Virus record (IMG/VR): IMGVR_UViG_3300022929_002072
Location: 1 to 24,913 of that record
Length of the DNA stretch: 24,913 nt
Direction: 5' to 3' (one strand)
DNA from: a virus
The notes under the pieces are model-generated. The model did not search any database and had not been told where the DNA came from. It saw only the letters and a program-made list of their open reading frames with translations. Below are positions 1-7,233 of this stretch, in pieces (the stretch's first letter is position 1; each line of letters opens with the position of its first letter). The position numbers were made by a program, and so were the translations under genes.

Positions 1-19
1 GACTGGTTTTGATCTAGCT

Positions 20-211
20 TTAGTGTATAAGTTCTGTATCTTCTTTATCATAATCTATATTCTCCTCTTCACGATAGATTTCAGACCCACAAAAGGTACA
101 GTAGTGTGGTATGTACTGTAATCCCATTTCGTGTTCTATCGTAAAATCTGCACCACATTCATCACAAAATAACTCGATACAATTCTCGTCATGATGTTCA
201 AGGTCTTCCAT
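20..211 (-). CDS. Small zinc-ribbon protein
   Basis: This 63-residue acidic protein has two CxxC knuckles, CDEC and CTFC, about 19 residues apart. That spacing suggests a single zinc ribbon. The function is unknown; such small proteins in phages often bind nucleic acid or a host protein, but nothing here says which. Its ATG shares one base with the stop of the glutaredoxin gene (TAATG), so it is the last visible gene of the primase-nrdA-nrdB-glutaredoxin operon and is probably translated by coupling. It ends 20 bases from the window edge, and no further gene can be seen beyond it. The sequence just before its start, AATAAATAC, resembles a T4 late promoter but also encodes the end of glutaredoxin, so I give it little weight. 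Confidence 0.75.
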   Translation of the reverse strand: MEDLEHHDENCIELFCDECGADFTIEHEMGLQYIPHYCTFCGSEIYREEENIDYDKEDTELIH

Positions 212-456
212 TAGTATTTATTCTCTCTTAAAAACGCTTCGAATTCTGTATAACCACCGATAGACTCTCCGTCTATAGTGATCTGTGGAAATGTTCTAGC
301 TGTTGGAAACTTCTCAAAGAGTTCTTCTCTAGTGAAGTCTTCGTTCAACATATACTTGTTGTAAGTATGACTTGATTCTTGTACTACTTGTTGTGCTAAA
401 AACAAAGCTTTATCACAAAAAGGACAAGCTGGTTTACTGTATATCTCTATTTTCAT
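211..456 (-). CDS. grx: Glutaredoxin
   Basis: An 81-residue glutaredoxin with the dithiol active site CPFC at residues 11-14, the cis-proline segment TFPQI and a GG turn (SIGGYTEF) that binds glutathione in the family. It is a cytoplasmic thiol-disulfide reductant. Lying directly downstream of nrdA and nrdB, its likely job is to re-reduce the C-terminal cysteines of the phage ribonucleotide reductase, the role of T4 NrdC. It might also reduce the phage type II peroxiredoxin encoded at 7.2-7.7 kb, since that family commonly uses glutaredoxin. Its ATG overlaps the stop of the small membrane gene upstream by four bases (ATGA). Family assignment is firm; the partners are inferred. Confidence 0.92.
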   Translation of the reverse strand: MKIEIYSKPACPFCDKALFLAQQVVQESSHTYNKYMLNEDFTREELFEKFPTARTFPQITIDGESIGGYTEFEAFLRENKY

Positions 457-581
457 TTAAAAAAGTATCCTATCGTTAACATAGATACACCCATAAGAAT
501 CAACATAATGACTTGTACTATTGACGCTACAAATATGTGTTTCATTGGGTGTACTTTTTCGACTATATCGTCTAGTTTCAT
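453..581 (-). CDS. Small single-span membrane protein (42 aa)
   Basis: This short ORF fills the gap between nrdB and glutaredoxin. It starts at the ATG whose last bases form the nrdB stop (ATGA, 578-581) and ends at a TGA inside the glutaredoxin start (ATGA, 453-456), so it is joined to both neighbours by four-base overlaps. The 42-residue product has a charged N-terminus (MKLDDIVEKVHPMKH) followed by about 26 hydrophobic residues ending in GYFFK, which predicts one transmembrane helix. No family is recognised. The exact fit between two coupled genes is the main reason to believe it is real. Confidence 0.7.
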   Translation of the reverse strand: MKLDDIVEKVHPMKHIFVASIVQVIMLILMGVSMLTIGYFFK

Positions 582-1675
582 AATTTAAAGTCTCCAAATG
601 TGTTTTCTTCTATGTCTTGTTTGATCCCACCAATGATGTAAGACTCAATTTCCGTCTCCTGAGGAGCGTTTTGTTGTCCTCTAGACGATAACCAGTGCTT
701 AGTCCATGGCAAAGGGTTATTTCTACTTGATATATCATATATAGGATCAAGTCCAATACCTCGTAATCTCTTATTACAGATATATTCTACATAATTACCG
801 AGTAGAGTTTCAGAAAGACCGATCATAGATCCATCTTTAAACAAGTATTTCGCCCATGCTTTTTCTTCTTCGACTGCTTGTCGATACATATCATAGACTT
901 CTTCTTCACATTCTTTCATGACTGACAACATTTCTTTATCATTTTCAAACTTCTTATAGTTCTTAATGATATGTTGTGATATAGCTAGATGTTGTGATTC
1001 ATCTCTTGCTATCAAAGAAATGATCTTTGCAGACCCTTCCATGAGTCTTAATTCACCAAATCCAAATGTACAAGCAAATGATACATAGAATCTTATACCT
1101 TCTAGTATATTGATTGATATCATCATCAAATAGAATCGTCTTTTGAGTTCTCTGACATCATTTACTTGTCCAAGTTTCCATCTCATAGCGTATTCTATGA
1201 AATCATCATATCCTTTTGTTACCGACTCAGCTCTAGATACAATCTCTTTCGTGTCAAGTATCGTATCAAAGACTTCTGTTGGATTTGGATATAAGTTCTT
1301 AACAATATAAGTGTATGATCGACTATGTATAGACTCCATAAAGTCCCAAGCTAATATACAACCCTCAAGTTCTGGAATAGAACAGTACGGCAGTAGGGCT
1401 AAAGCAGGACCACGACCTTGTACAGAATCAAGTAGTGTTTGATACTTGAGATTTGCTGTAAAGATGTGTTTTTGTCCTTCGTCTAGTGATTGATAATCAT
1501 TTCGATCTTTCTGTAATGAGACTTCTTCGGGTCTCCAGAAGTAACCTAATTGTGTTTGTGTTAGTTTGTCAAATATCGGGTATTTGAATTCATCATATCT
1601 TTGCGTGTTAAGTTCCTCACCAAAGAACATAGGTGCTTTTAATGTGTTTACTTTCTTTCTATTGAATATACTCAT
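578..1675 (-). CDS. nrdB: Ribonucleotide reductase class I, beta (R2) subunit
   Basis: This is the diiron radical-generating subunit that works with NrdA to make deoxyribonucleotides. Counting from the chosen start, the ligands and radical tyrosine match E. coli R2: Asp83 in KYQTLLDS, Glu114 and His117 in MESIHSRSY, Tyr121 in the same segment, then Glu in NILEGIRFY and Glu/His in ARDESQH. The tyrosine is kept, as in class Ia. The frame is open three codons further upstream (ATG at 1684), but a GAGG lies only one base before that ATG and ten before the ATG at 1675. The latter also gives an ATGA overlap with the nrdA stop, so I choose 1675 (MSIFNRKK, 365 aa). It lies in a primase-nrdA-nrdB-glutaredoxin operon. 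Confidence 0.95.
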   Translation of the reverse strand: MSIFNRKKVNTLKAPMFFGEELNTQRYDEFKYPIFDKLTQTQLGYFWRPEEVSLQKDRNDYQSLDEGQKHIFTANLKYQTLLDSVQGRGPALALLPYCSIPELEGCILAWDFMESIHSRSYTYIVKNLYPNPTEVFDTILDTKEIVSRAESVTKGYDDFIEYAMRWKLGQVNDVRELKRRFYLMMISINILEGIRFYVSFACTFGFGELRLMEGSAKIISLIARDESQHLAISQHIIKNYKKFENDKEMLSVMKECEEEVYDMYRQAVEEEKAWAKYLFKDGSMIGLSETLLGNYVEYICNKRLRGIGLDPIYDISSRNNPLPWTKHWLSSRGQQNAPQETEIESYIIGGIKQDIEENTFGDFKL

Positions 1676-4020
1676 ATTGCACATGCCTCACAATCTTCTT
1701 CATCTTGTTCAAAATCTTCATAACTGTCATTCGCTACTATGTCAACTACTTCTTTCTCTGTATCAGCTTCTATATCTTCATCTGTTTTACTATCGTATGT
1801 ATTCTGATAATAAGATGTTTTCCACCCATACTTGTATGTATTCAACATATCTTTTGCCATTTCAGATAATGGTACTTCGTTATTATCATAGTTTTCTGGA
1901 TTATAACTCCAATTACCTGATATAGCTTGATCAAAAAACTTTTGCATGATTGCTACTATTTTGATATAACCATCGTTATTAGGTTGTTCCCATAACAATG
2001 TATAAAAATTCTTTAAATGTGGGTATCCAGGTACTATCTGTTTCAAAGGTCCTTTCTTAGATTTCTTGATACTAAGATAGTCTCTAGGTGGTTCTATACC
2101 ATTTGTCTCATTTGATACTACAGAAGAACTCTCACTTGGCATTTGTGCTGACAATGTAGAGTTTCTTAGACCATACTTAATGACTTCTTCTCTTAATGAC
2201 TCCCAATCACACTCTAAAGGTGTTGATACGATATCATCTACATCTTTCTTGTAGTGATCTATTGGTAGTAATCCTTGATGATATTTTGTTTGACTGATAT
2301 AACCACATGGACCTTTCTCTTTAGCTAGTTCTACTGATGCTTTGATAAGATTGAATTGAAAGTGTTCAGATAGTCTATGTACTAGTTCATGAGCACCTTC
2401 ATCATCATACTTGACTTTATTCTTTGCAAGAAAATGTGCTAGACCAATATAACCAATACCCAAACTTCTTCTGTTTACTGTTGAATGTTCAGCTGCTAGT
2501 ACTGGATACTTCTGATAATCGATTACTTCATCTAGAGCTCTCACTGCTAGTTCACATAACTCTGGTAATTCTTTCAAATCACTTGTTAACTGACCAACAT
2601 TGAGTGCAGATAGAATACACAACGCTATCTCACCATTAGAGTCATTAGGACTTTGTAGTGGTTCTGTCGGTAATGTAATCTCTTGACATAAATTTGACAT
2701 ATTGATTTTACCACAATCTTCATCTACATTAAAAGATGAATGACTGTTACAATGATCAATATTCATGATGTATATACGACCTGTCTCTGCTCTCTCTTTG
2801 AGTAACTCCATGAACAATGTCTGAGCACTTATTTTAGTTTTGGGTACTGAATATGCTCTTTCGTATTGTTCATAGAGTTCATCAAATTTGTCTGTACCAA
2901 AAGCATCATATAAACCAGGTACTTCATGAGGACTGAACAAAGATATTTCTTCGTTTTTCAAGAATCTTTCATAAAACAATTTCGATATCTGTATCGAATA
3001 GTCTAGTTTTCTGACTCTGTTGTCTTCTGTACCTTTGTTGTTTTTGAGTACAATAATGTCTTCAATCTCTTGATGCCATATCGGGAAATGAACCGTCGCC
3101 GACCCTCCACGAACGCCGTTTTGAGTACAACAACGAACTGTCGATTCAAACTTTTTAAGAAACGGTATGACTCCTGTATGTTGGACCTCACCACCTCGTA
3201 TCTTAGAACCCAATCCTCGAATTCTACCAGCATTAATACCAATTCCCGCACGCTGAGCAACATAACGACCAATAGCCATATCAGAACTAAAAATACTGTC
3301 CAGAGTATCATCAGAATCAACCAATACACAACTAGCAAACTGTCGTAAAGGAGTCCTAATACCAGCCATAATAGGTGTAGGAATGTTGATTTTGAATGTT
3401 GATATGGCGTCGTAGTATCTTTTGACATACGATAACCTCTTTTCCATCGGATAGTTCTTGAATAAGACAGCAGCTATCAACATATACATATATTGTGGTG
3501 ACTCAAATAACTGTCCAGAACTTCTGTCTTGAACTAGATATTTGTCAACTATCTGTCTTAAACCAGCATATGTAAACAACAAATCTCTGTCGTGTTTCAT
3601 ATAACTGTCTAATTTATCCCACTCCTCGTCACTATAATAGGTTAGTAACTTATCATCATACACATTATAATTAATGTTTCGTGTGACGATATCCTTCAAT
3701 GGTGGATAAATCTTAGAATCTTTCCATTTAGTGTTGAATACACTTTTTCTTACTTGAAACAACAACAGTCTCGCAGCCACATATTGATAGTTTGGACTAT
3801 CTAATGATATAAGATCAGCAGCACTCTTTATTAGAATACTCTGTATCTCTGTTGATGTTATACCATCATAAAATTGTAATCCTGAGTTCATTTCTACAGA
3901 AGACTCTGAAACACCTGCTACATCTTTACAAGCTGCTTCAACCATTCTATGAACTTTTTGTAAATCGATTGGTTCTGACTCACCATTTCTCTTTACTATC
4001 TTTGTTTCGTTCTCACCCAC
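1672..4020 (-). CDS. nrdA: Ribonucleotide reductase class I, alpha (R1) subunit
   Basis: This is the catalytic subunit reducing ribonucleoside diphosphates. An N-terminal ATP-cone is visible (KIVKRNGESEPIDLQKVH). Active-site residues are in place: Cys in ASCVLV, the Asn-x-Cys-x-Glu set in SNLCQEI, and the second redox Cys in ALCILSALN; in E. coli these are C225, N437/C439/E441 and C462. The radical-transfer Tyr pair is in SYYQNT. The tail ends DCEACAI, a CxxC pair expected to be reduced by glutaredoxin or thioredoxin. There is no intein or split. The start is uncertain: the frame opens at GTG 4038, but GGAG lies eight bases before a second GTG at 4020, which overlaps the primase stop by eight bases. 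I prefer 4020 (782 aa). Both options use GTG. Confidence 0.95.
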   Translation of the reverse strand: MGENETKIVKRNGESEPIDLQKVHRMVEAACKDVAGVSESSVEMNSGLQFYDGITSTEIQSILIKSAADLISLDSPNYQYVAARLLLFQVRKSVFNTKWKDSKIYPPLKDIVTRNINYNVYDDKLLTYYSDEEWDKLDSYMKHDRDLLFTYAGLRQIVDKYLVQDRSSGQLFESPQYMYMLIAAVLFKNYPMEKRLSYVKRYYDAISTFKINIPTPIMAGIRTPLRQFASCVLVDSDDTLDSIFSSDMAIGRYVAQRAGIGINAGRIRGLGSKIRGGEVQHTGVIPFLKKFESTVRCCTQNGVRGGSATVHFPIWHQEIEDIIVLKNNKGTEDNRVRKLDYSIQISKLFYERFLKNEEISLFSPHEVPGLYDAFGTDKFDELYEQYERAYSVPKTKISAQTLFMELLKERAETGRIYIMNIDHCNSHSSFNVDEDCGKINMSNLCQEITLPTEPLQSPNDSNGEIALCILSALNVGQLTSDLKELPELCELAVRALDEVIDYQKYPVLAAEHSTVNRRSLGIGYIGLAHFLAKNKVKYDDEGAHELVHRLSEHFQFNLIKASVELAKEKGPCGYISQTKYHQGLLPIDHYKKDVDDIVSTPLECDWESLREEVIKYGLRNSTLSAQMPSESSSVVSNETNGIEPPRDYLSIKKSKKGPLKQIVPGYPHLKNFYTLLWEQPNNDGYIKIVAIMQKFFDQAISGNWSYNPENYDNNEVPLSEMAKDMLNTYKYGWKTSYYQNTYDSKTDEDIEADTEKEVVDIVANDSYEDFEQDEEDCEACAI

Positions 4021-5014
4021 TAACTTTACTCCAGTCACTCAAGGCCATCTTTGCAGATAGACCTGAAAATTTATTGTTATTAATTGTATCTTCTACAATC
4101 TTCGCTGAGAGTCCATTCAGAACCATGTCGTTGATATCTTTTTGTACTATGTTCTTTGGCCATAGACAAATTGTAAATCCATCTTCAATGATCTGATCCA
4201 TTTTCTTGACTAGTTCACTATTTCTTCGTTCATTATCAAAGACCACGACAGCTTGTTCTGTCGGGACTATTGATTTTAGTTTTGAGAAATCACTACCTGC
4301 AACTGCGATAGCATTTGGTAGAAACAGACTGTCAATGGGTCCTTCAGTAACATAAACTCTTTTATTATAATCGACATTTCGTAAGCCGTAGATGAGAGAT
4401 TCTTGATCATCAAATTTAAGTGTTAGATATCTTAGTTTGTTACTGTTAAGAGCCCTGCCTGAAACACCAACAAGTTTTCCTTGTCTCGAATAGAAAGGTA
4501 AAACTAGTCTTGGATCATTTCCAAACACTCTATCTTTATACTTATAATCCAAGGAACTTAGAGATTGGCTATTTTCAACATAGTACAATTCGTCCCACTT
4601 GTGCTTGGGAATTTGTCTATGTCTGAGATAATCTCTTGCTCGAGGTGCTTCAACTGCTGGTATACAACCGACTTTCTTTAACGGATCATCTTTGAAAACT
4701 TTTGTTGATTTCGGTACTTTGATCGGTGTGAATGTCGGTTCTTTCTTATAGAACTTCTCTACAGCATATTGTTTCCATAGTGAAGGATCTTGTTCTTTTA
4801 AAAACTTACCAAATGACTTTGACTCACCACAATTATGACATTTATAGATAAATGTCTCTTTGAGTTTAAAATGATATCCTCGTGCCTTATGTAGGTTCTT
4901 TTCAGAATCACCACAATACGGACACGAATGATTTAATAGTTCTTCATTCTTCCACTTACTGTTGCGAAAGCGAGAACTAACTAATCGTAAATATTTCTTA
5001 TCGACCCAAAACAT
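4013..5014 (-). CDS. 61: T4 gp61-type DNA primase
   Basis: A 333-residue primase that lays RNA primers for lagging-strand synthesis, in T4 acting in a complex with the gp41 helicase. A gp41-like helicase is encoded at 21.9-23.3 kb. An N-terminal zinc-binding domain has Cys31/Cys34 (CPYC) and Cys59/Cys62 (CHNC). A TOPRIM core follows, with the conserved Glu224 in VTEGPIDSL and an acidic motif at Asp260 in VVVFDNE. There is no helicase domain, so this is the separate T4-type primase and not the T7-type fusion. It is the first gene of the left operon, directly under a strong sigma70-type promoter, with no good Shine-Dalgarno sequence visible in the short leader. Confidence 0.9.
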   Translation of the reverse strand: MFWVDKKYLRLVSSRFRNSKWKNEELLNHSCPYCGDSEKNLHKARGYHFKLKETFIYKCHNCGESKSFGKFLKEQDPSLWKQYAVEKFYKKEPTFTPIKVPKSTKVFKDDPLKKVGCIPAVEAPRARDYLRHRQIPKHKWDELYYVENSQSLSSLDYKYKDRVFGNDPRLVLPFYSRQGKLVGVSGRALNSNKLRYLTLKFDDQESLIYGLRNVDYNKRVYVTEGPIDSLFLPNAIAVAGSDFSKLKSIVPTEQAVVVFDNERRNSELVKKMDQIIEDGFTICLWPKNIVQKDINDMVLNGLSAKIVEDTINNNKFSGLSAKMALSDWSKVSG

Positions 5015-5027
5015 AATGTATACTACT

Positions 5028-5055
5028 ATTATACTAGCATACTCTGTTTTGTCAA
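5028..5055 (-). promoter_or_regulatory. Sigma70-type promoter for primase-nrdAB operon
   Basis: On the minus strand TTGACA (5055-5050) is followed by a 16-base spacer ending in TAG and by TATAAT (5033-5028). Both hexamers are perfect consensus. The primase ATG lies 13 bases past TATAAT, so the expected leader is only about six bases. It lies in the gap after the probable o-spanin gene and should start a new unit reading primase, nrdA, nrdB, glutaredoxin and the zinc-ribbon gene. No hairpin terminator was seen in the gap. The same TTGACA-N16-TATAAT arrangement recurs at 24492-24519. Confidence 0.85.
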
Positions 5056-5065
5056 GCTTGTAATT

Positions 5066-5614
5066 CTAGTCTTTTAGTTTAACTTCTGCACCGACTGCAG
5101 GTTCGTCATTGATTGTGACATTTCGATAATAGACAACAACTTCTTGAACTTCTCGAATGTATCTTCTAAGTTCTTGCATGTTGTATGCCATGAGTTCATA
5201 ATCTTCTACTGATATAGCAAAGAATACAACATCACCGTTGTTCTTCTTCTTGACATCATCTAAAAATCTATCTAGATATGTGTATCCGTCTGGCCAATCA
5301 GGATTCTCTTTACCAAGTTTACATACTCTTACAGGTTTACCATTCTCTTTTAGTAAACCATCAGGATGATCCATCTTAGGTCTTTTACCTTCTTCATCTT
5401 TGACACAAGGATTAGTTATTTTAGCTGTAGATACTACATGCCATACTGGTTCTTTGAGATCAATATTTCTAGGCATAGTTGGTTGAATGATATCAATCTG
5501 AATAGGTTTAGAACTAACCGTTATAGGTTTAGTTCCGAATGTAGAACAACCACTAATTATTAGGGTTGATATCAGTGCTGGGATCGTCCAGCGAGTCAAG
5601 CTCTTTGCTATCAT
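5066..5614 (-). CDS. Putative outer-membrane lipoprotein, o-spanin-like
   Basis: A 182-residue protein with a lipoprotein signal: Lys4 and Arg8, a hydrophobic stretch (TIPALISTLII) and the lipobox ISGC with Cys23. After lipidation the rest would face the periplasm. The C-terminal third (EDYELMAYNMQELRRYI) is predicted helical. Its 5' end overlaps the preceding gene by 62 bases in another frame, and that gene encodes a membrane-anchored coiled-coil protein. An inner-membrane coiled-coil protein with an overlapping lipoprotein is the classic Rz/Rz1 (spanin) arrangement that disrupts the outer membrane at lysis. It is longer than most Rz1 proteins. The role is inferred from architecture; no holin or endolysin is recognised here. 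Confidence 0.65.
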   Translation of the reverse strand: MIAKSLTRWTIPALISTLIISGCSTFGTKPITVSSKPIQIDIIQPTMPRNIDLKEPVWHVVSTAKITNPCVKDEEGKRPKMDHPDGLLKENGKPVRVCKLGKENPDWPDGYTYLDRFLDDVKKKNNGDVVFFAISVEDYELMAYNMQELRRYIREVQEVVVYYRNVTINDEPAVGAEVKLKD

Positions 5615-5948
5615 TTTCTATTGCCTCAAATACGGCCTTTGTTTGATCATTGGCCCTTGTTTCAATCATACCTGGTTTAGCTATTGCTAACTTATTCAGA
5701 TTATGTCTTCTGAATATATCCAAGTAACCGTTCATCTCAGCTTCAATCTGAGCATTCTTAGAAGCTAGTTGATTCAAGGCTGCACCTTGTTTCTCATAAC
5801 TCTCTTTAATAGCAGCTATAGCTTCTTCTTGTTGTTGGATTGCTACTTCTAGTTGCATGTTATTCATTGTCAATGTCTGATTCTCTGAATATAACCACCA
5901 ACAAGCTATCCCCAGGATTGCTATTATTGCTATAAAAAACTGTTGCAT
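5553..5948 (-). CDS. Putative inner-membrane coiled-coil protein, i-spanin-like
   Basis: A 131-residue protein starting with an uncleaved-looking transmembrane helix (FFIAIIAILGIACWWLY, residues 4-20). It is followed by a long polar helix rich in Gln, Glu and Ala (about residues 27-75) that should form a coiled coil, then an acidic tail. This is the usual build of an Rz-type i-spanin. It overlaps the lipoprotein gene downstream by 62 bases, and its ATG overlaps the acyl carrier protein stop by one base (TAATG). Spanins are so diverse that gene layout is the main evidence. An unrelated membrane-tethered protein is possible. Confidence 0.62.
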   Translation of the reverse strand: MQQFFIAIIAILGIACWWLYSENQTLTMNNMQLEVAIQQQEEAIAAIKESYEKQGAALNQLASKNAQIEAEMNGYLDIFRRHNLNKLAIAKPGMIETRANDQTKAVFEAIENDSKELDSLDDPSTDINPNN

Positions 5949-6163
5949 TATGAATTGTCCTCAATATACTGTTTTAACTGTCCTACAGTATGAAGTGTCT
6001 CAGCATCATCATCTGGTATTTCGATATCAAATTCTTCTTCGATACCCATAATTACTTCTACTATATTTAGTGAGTCAGCACCCAAGTCATTTACAAAGTT
6101 TGATTCATCTTTGATCATTCCTTGATCTATCCCTAAGTTCTCTGCTATTATTTTTTCTATCAT
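5948..6163 (-). CDS. acpP: Acyl carrier protein
   Basis: A 71-residue acidic protein with the clear acyl carrier protein pattern. The phosphopantetheine site is Ser31 in [13 protein letters not shown], preceded by a helix I segment and NFVNDLGAD and followed by [12 protein letters not shown] and the closing helix. A host phosphopantetheinyl transferase would have to load it. In the cell ACP carries acyl chains for lipid and lipid A synthesis and also touches partners such as SpoT and MukB. No other fatty-acid gene is present, so its use to the phage is unknown. Candidates are lipid remodelling before lysis, suggested by the spanin-like genes next to it, or sequestering a host partner. Coupled upstream by ATGA and downstream by TAATG. 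Confidence 0.9.
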   Translation of the reverse strand: MIEKIIAENLGIDQGMIKDESNFVNDLGADSLNIVEVIMGIEEEFDIEIPDDDAETLHTVGQLKQYIEDNS

Positions 6164-6417
6164 GAAAATTTCCTCTGTATATATTTAAATATGGCGTAAA
6201 TTGATAAACCATAAAAAGCTAAAACACCCATAGGAATAGAGATATACGCTAACTCCCACGGAGATAAAAATAATAGTTCCCATGCAAAGTTAGTCGCTGC
6301 TTCTACATCACCTAATTCAGATGGTACTTCAATATTATTTTCATTAAATAAATCTACAATATCGTCCCATTCTTCTTCGGTGAGACACTCGTAATATTCT
6401 TCTGGACACTCAGCCAT
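6160..6417 (-). CDS. Small membrane protein, acidic N-domain plus C-terminal TM
   Basis: An 85-residue protein, unrecognised. Residues 1-45 are strongly acidic ([19 protein letters not shown]) and probably helical. Residues about 56-79 form one transmembrane helix ([20 protein letters not shown]) followed by a basic tail (KYIQRKFS). That predicts the acidic part outside the cytoplasm if the positive-inside rule holds. It is coupled by ATGA to the acyl carrier protein gene downstream and by TAATG to the gene upstream. Being next to spanin-like genes makes a lysis-related membrane role worth considering, but there is no holin signature. Confidence 0.7.
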   Translation of the reverse strand: MAECPEEYYECLTEEEWDDIVDLFNENNIEVPSELGDVEAATNFAWELLFLSPWELAYISIPMGVLAFYGLSIYAIFKYIQRKFS

Positions 6418-6728
6418 TAGTCAAAATGCTTTACTTCACCAACTATTGTCTCTGTCATGTAGTCCATTGGTGTTGCTGTTTTTAATTCTACTAGTGTACC
6501 TTCATAAGTCTTAAACTTTATATGTTTTGCTGTACACTTATAAAACTTTCTTACTGTAAAACTCTTTACTAAAGTATCAACTACTTGACCTTCTGTATCA
6601 TACTTAGTATGTGTTACATGAAGATATTTATGATCTTCAAATACTCTCATAAATCTGAGATATAACCACACAAAGAAGTCTTTGATTCTGACTCCTAATT
6701 TCTTTAAGAAGTCTAAAAACTTAGACAT
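6417..6728 (-). CDS. Conserved phage protein of unknown function
   Basis: The product is 103 residues from the ATG at 6728. The frame is open to a TTG at 6755, but the ATG at 6728 overlaps the previous stop by eight bases and has AAAGG in reach upstream, so I use it. The N-terminus (MSKFLDFLKKLGVRIKDFFVWLYLRFM) is a basic, aromatic amphipathic helix that could lie on a membrane. The remainder looks like a beta-rich domain (THTKYDTEGQVVDTL, SFTVRKFYKC). I recall similar short proteins in marine T4-like phages but cannot name a function. It belongs to the peroxiredoxin-HNH-ACP-spanin run. Confidence 0.65.
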   Translation of the reverse strand: MSKFLDFLKKLGVRIKDFFVWLYLRFMRVFEDHKYLHVTHTKYDTEGQVVDTLVKSFTVRKFYKCTAKHIKFKTYEGTLVELKTATPMDYMTETIVGEVKHFD

Positions 6729-7233
6729 TATGACCACCCTTTCTATTGTAATCAATCGTGTCTTTTATTCTTTTCAAAACCTTTTTTCTTTTCTTTACTA
6801 CTACAGTAGATGAATCATCACCTGTACCTGCTATGTGAGGACCTGTAACTGTACCCATATCTTCTTCTACTGACTTCATAAAGTCTTGTACATCACTCAT
6901 TACAAGTGTTGATAATTGATTAACCATAGTAGTCAATACAGGTGTAGGTAATGTTAACAATACTTGAACTTGTTTTTTAGTCAAACCTTTAACTTTTTTG
7001 AGTGCTTGTTTGATGTCTTTGTTTTCTCTCAATCTAGGTTCCTTTCTATTGTAGTTTTGTGATACGACTGATAGATTCTTTTTGTCATTGTTCATCGGAT
7101 TGTTATCTTTGTGATGTACATCTTTACCTTTTGGAGCATTTACTGACCTTCGAGCTGCATTTCTAGCAGCTCTTCTCAATTTCTGCTCTGGTTTAGAATG
7201 ATAATTATCGTATTCTTTTTTATAGTTTCTCAT
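6721..7233 (-). CDS. HNH-type protein
   Basis: From the ATG at 7233 this is 170 residues: an arginine/lysine-rich N-terminus (YHSKPEQKLRRAARNAARR), then an HNH-like segment with adjacent histidines 40-41 and Asn-rich loop (GKDVHHKDNNPMNNDKKNL) followed by SVVSQNYNR. This pattern is common in phage HNH proteins, either homing-type nucleases or packaging-associated nickases. The C-terminal half is helical, then a Gly/Thr linker (GPHIAGTGDDSSTVVVK) and a basic tail, which are unusual for a homing enzyme. The frame is open to a GTG at 7284, but the usual family start (MRNYKKEYDNYH) lies at 7233, inside the end of the peroxiredoxin gene. Nuclease activity is inferred, not certain. Confidence 0.7.
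   Translation of the reverse strand: MRNYKKEYDNYHSKPEQKLRRAARNAARRSVNAPKGKDVHHKDNNPMNNDKKNLSVVSQNYNRKEPRLRENKDIKQALKKVKGLTKKQVQVLLTLPTPVLTTMVNQLSTLVMSDVQDFMKSVEEDMGTVTGPHIAGTGDDSSTVVVKKRKKVLKRIKDTIDYNRKGGHNV

Noticed and set aside
205-220. AATAAATAC before the zinc-ribbon gene as a late promoter
   Set aside because: It encodes the last residues of glutaredoxin (Asn-Lys-Tyr) and lies only two bases before the ATG; the match is probably by chance.
1240-1265. TTGACA-like hexamer within nrdB, and similar ones near 11405 and 16066
   Set aside because: No -10 hexamer lies at a usable distance, and all are inside conserved coding sequence.
1566-1925. Plus-strand ORFs such as 1566-1925, 3852-4196, 16879-17490 and others
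   Set aside because: They lie antisense to well-supported genes, have low-complexity Leu/Ser/Phe-rich products typical of reverse frames, and have no promoter or ribosome site of their own.
3003-3428. Minus-strand 141-residue ORF inside nrdA
   Set aside because: It is another frame of the highly conserved NrdA core, and the product is a repetitive hydrophobic translation without family features.
5015-5066. Rho-independent terminator after the o-spanin-like gene
   Set aside because: The gap holds a short AAGCTT palindrome but no stem followed by a U-run; only the promoter is supported.
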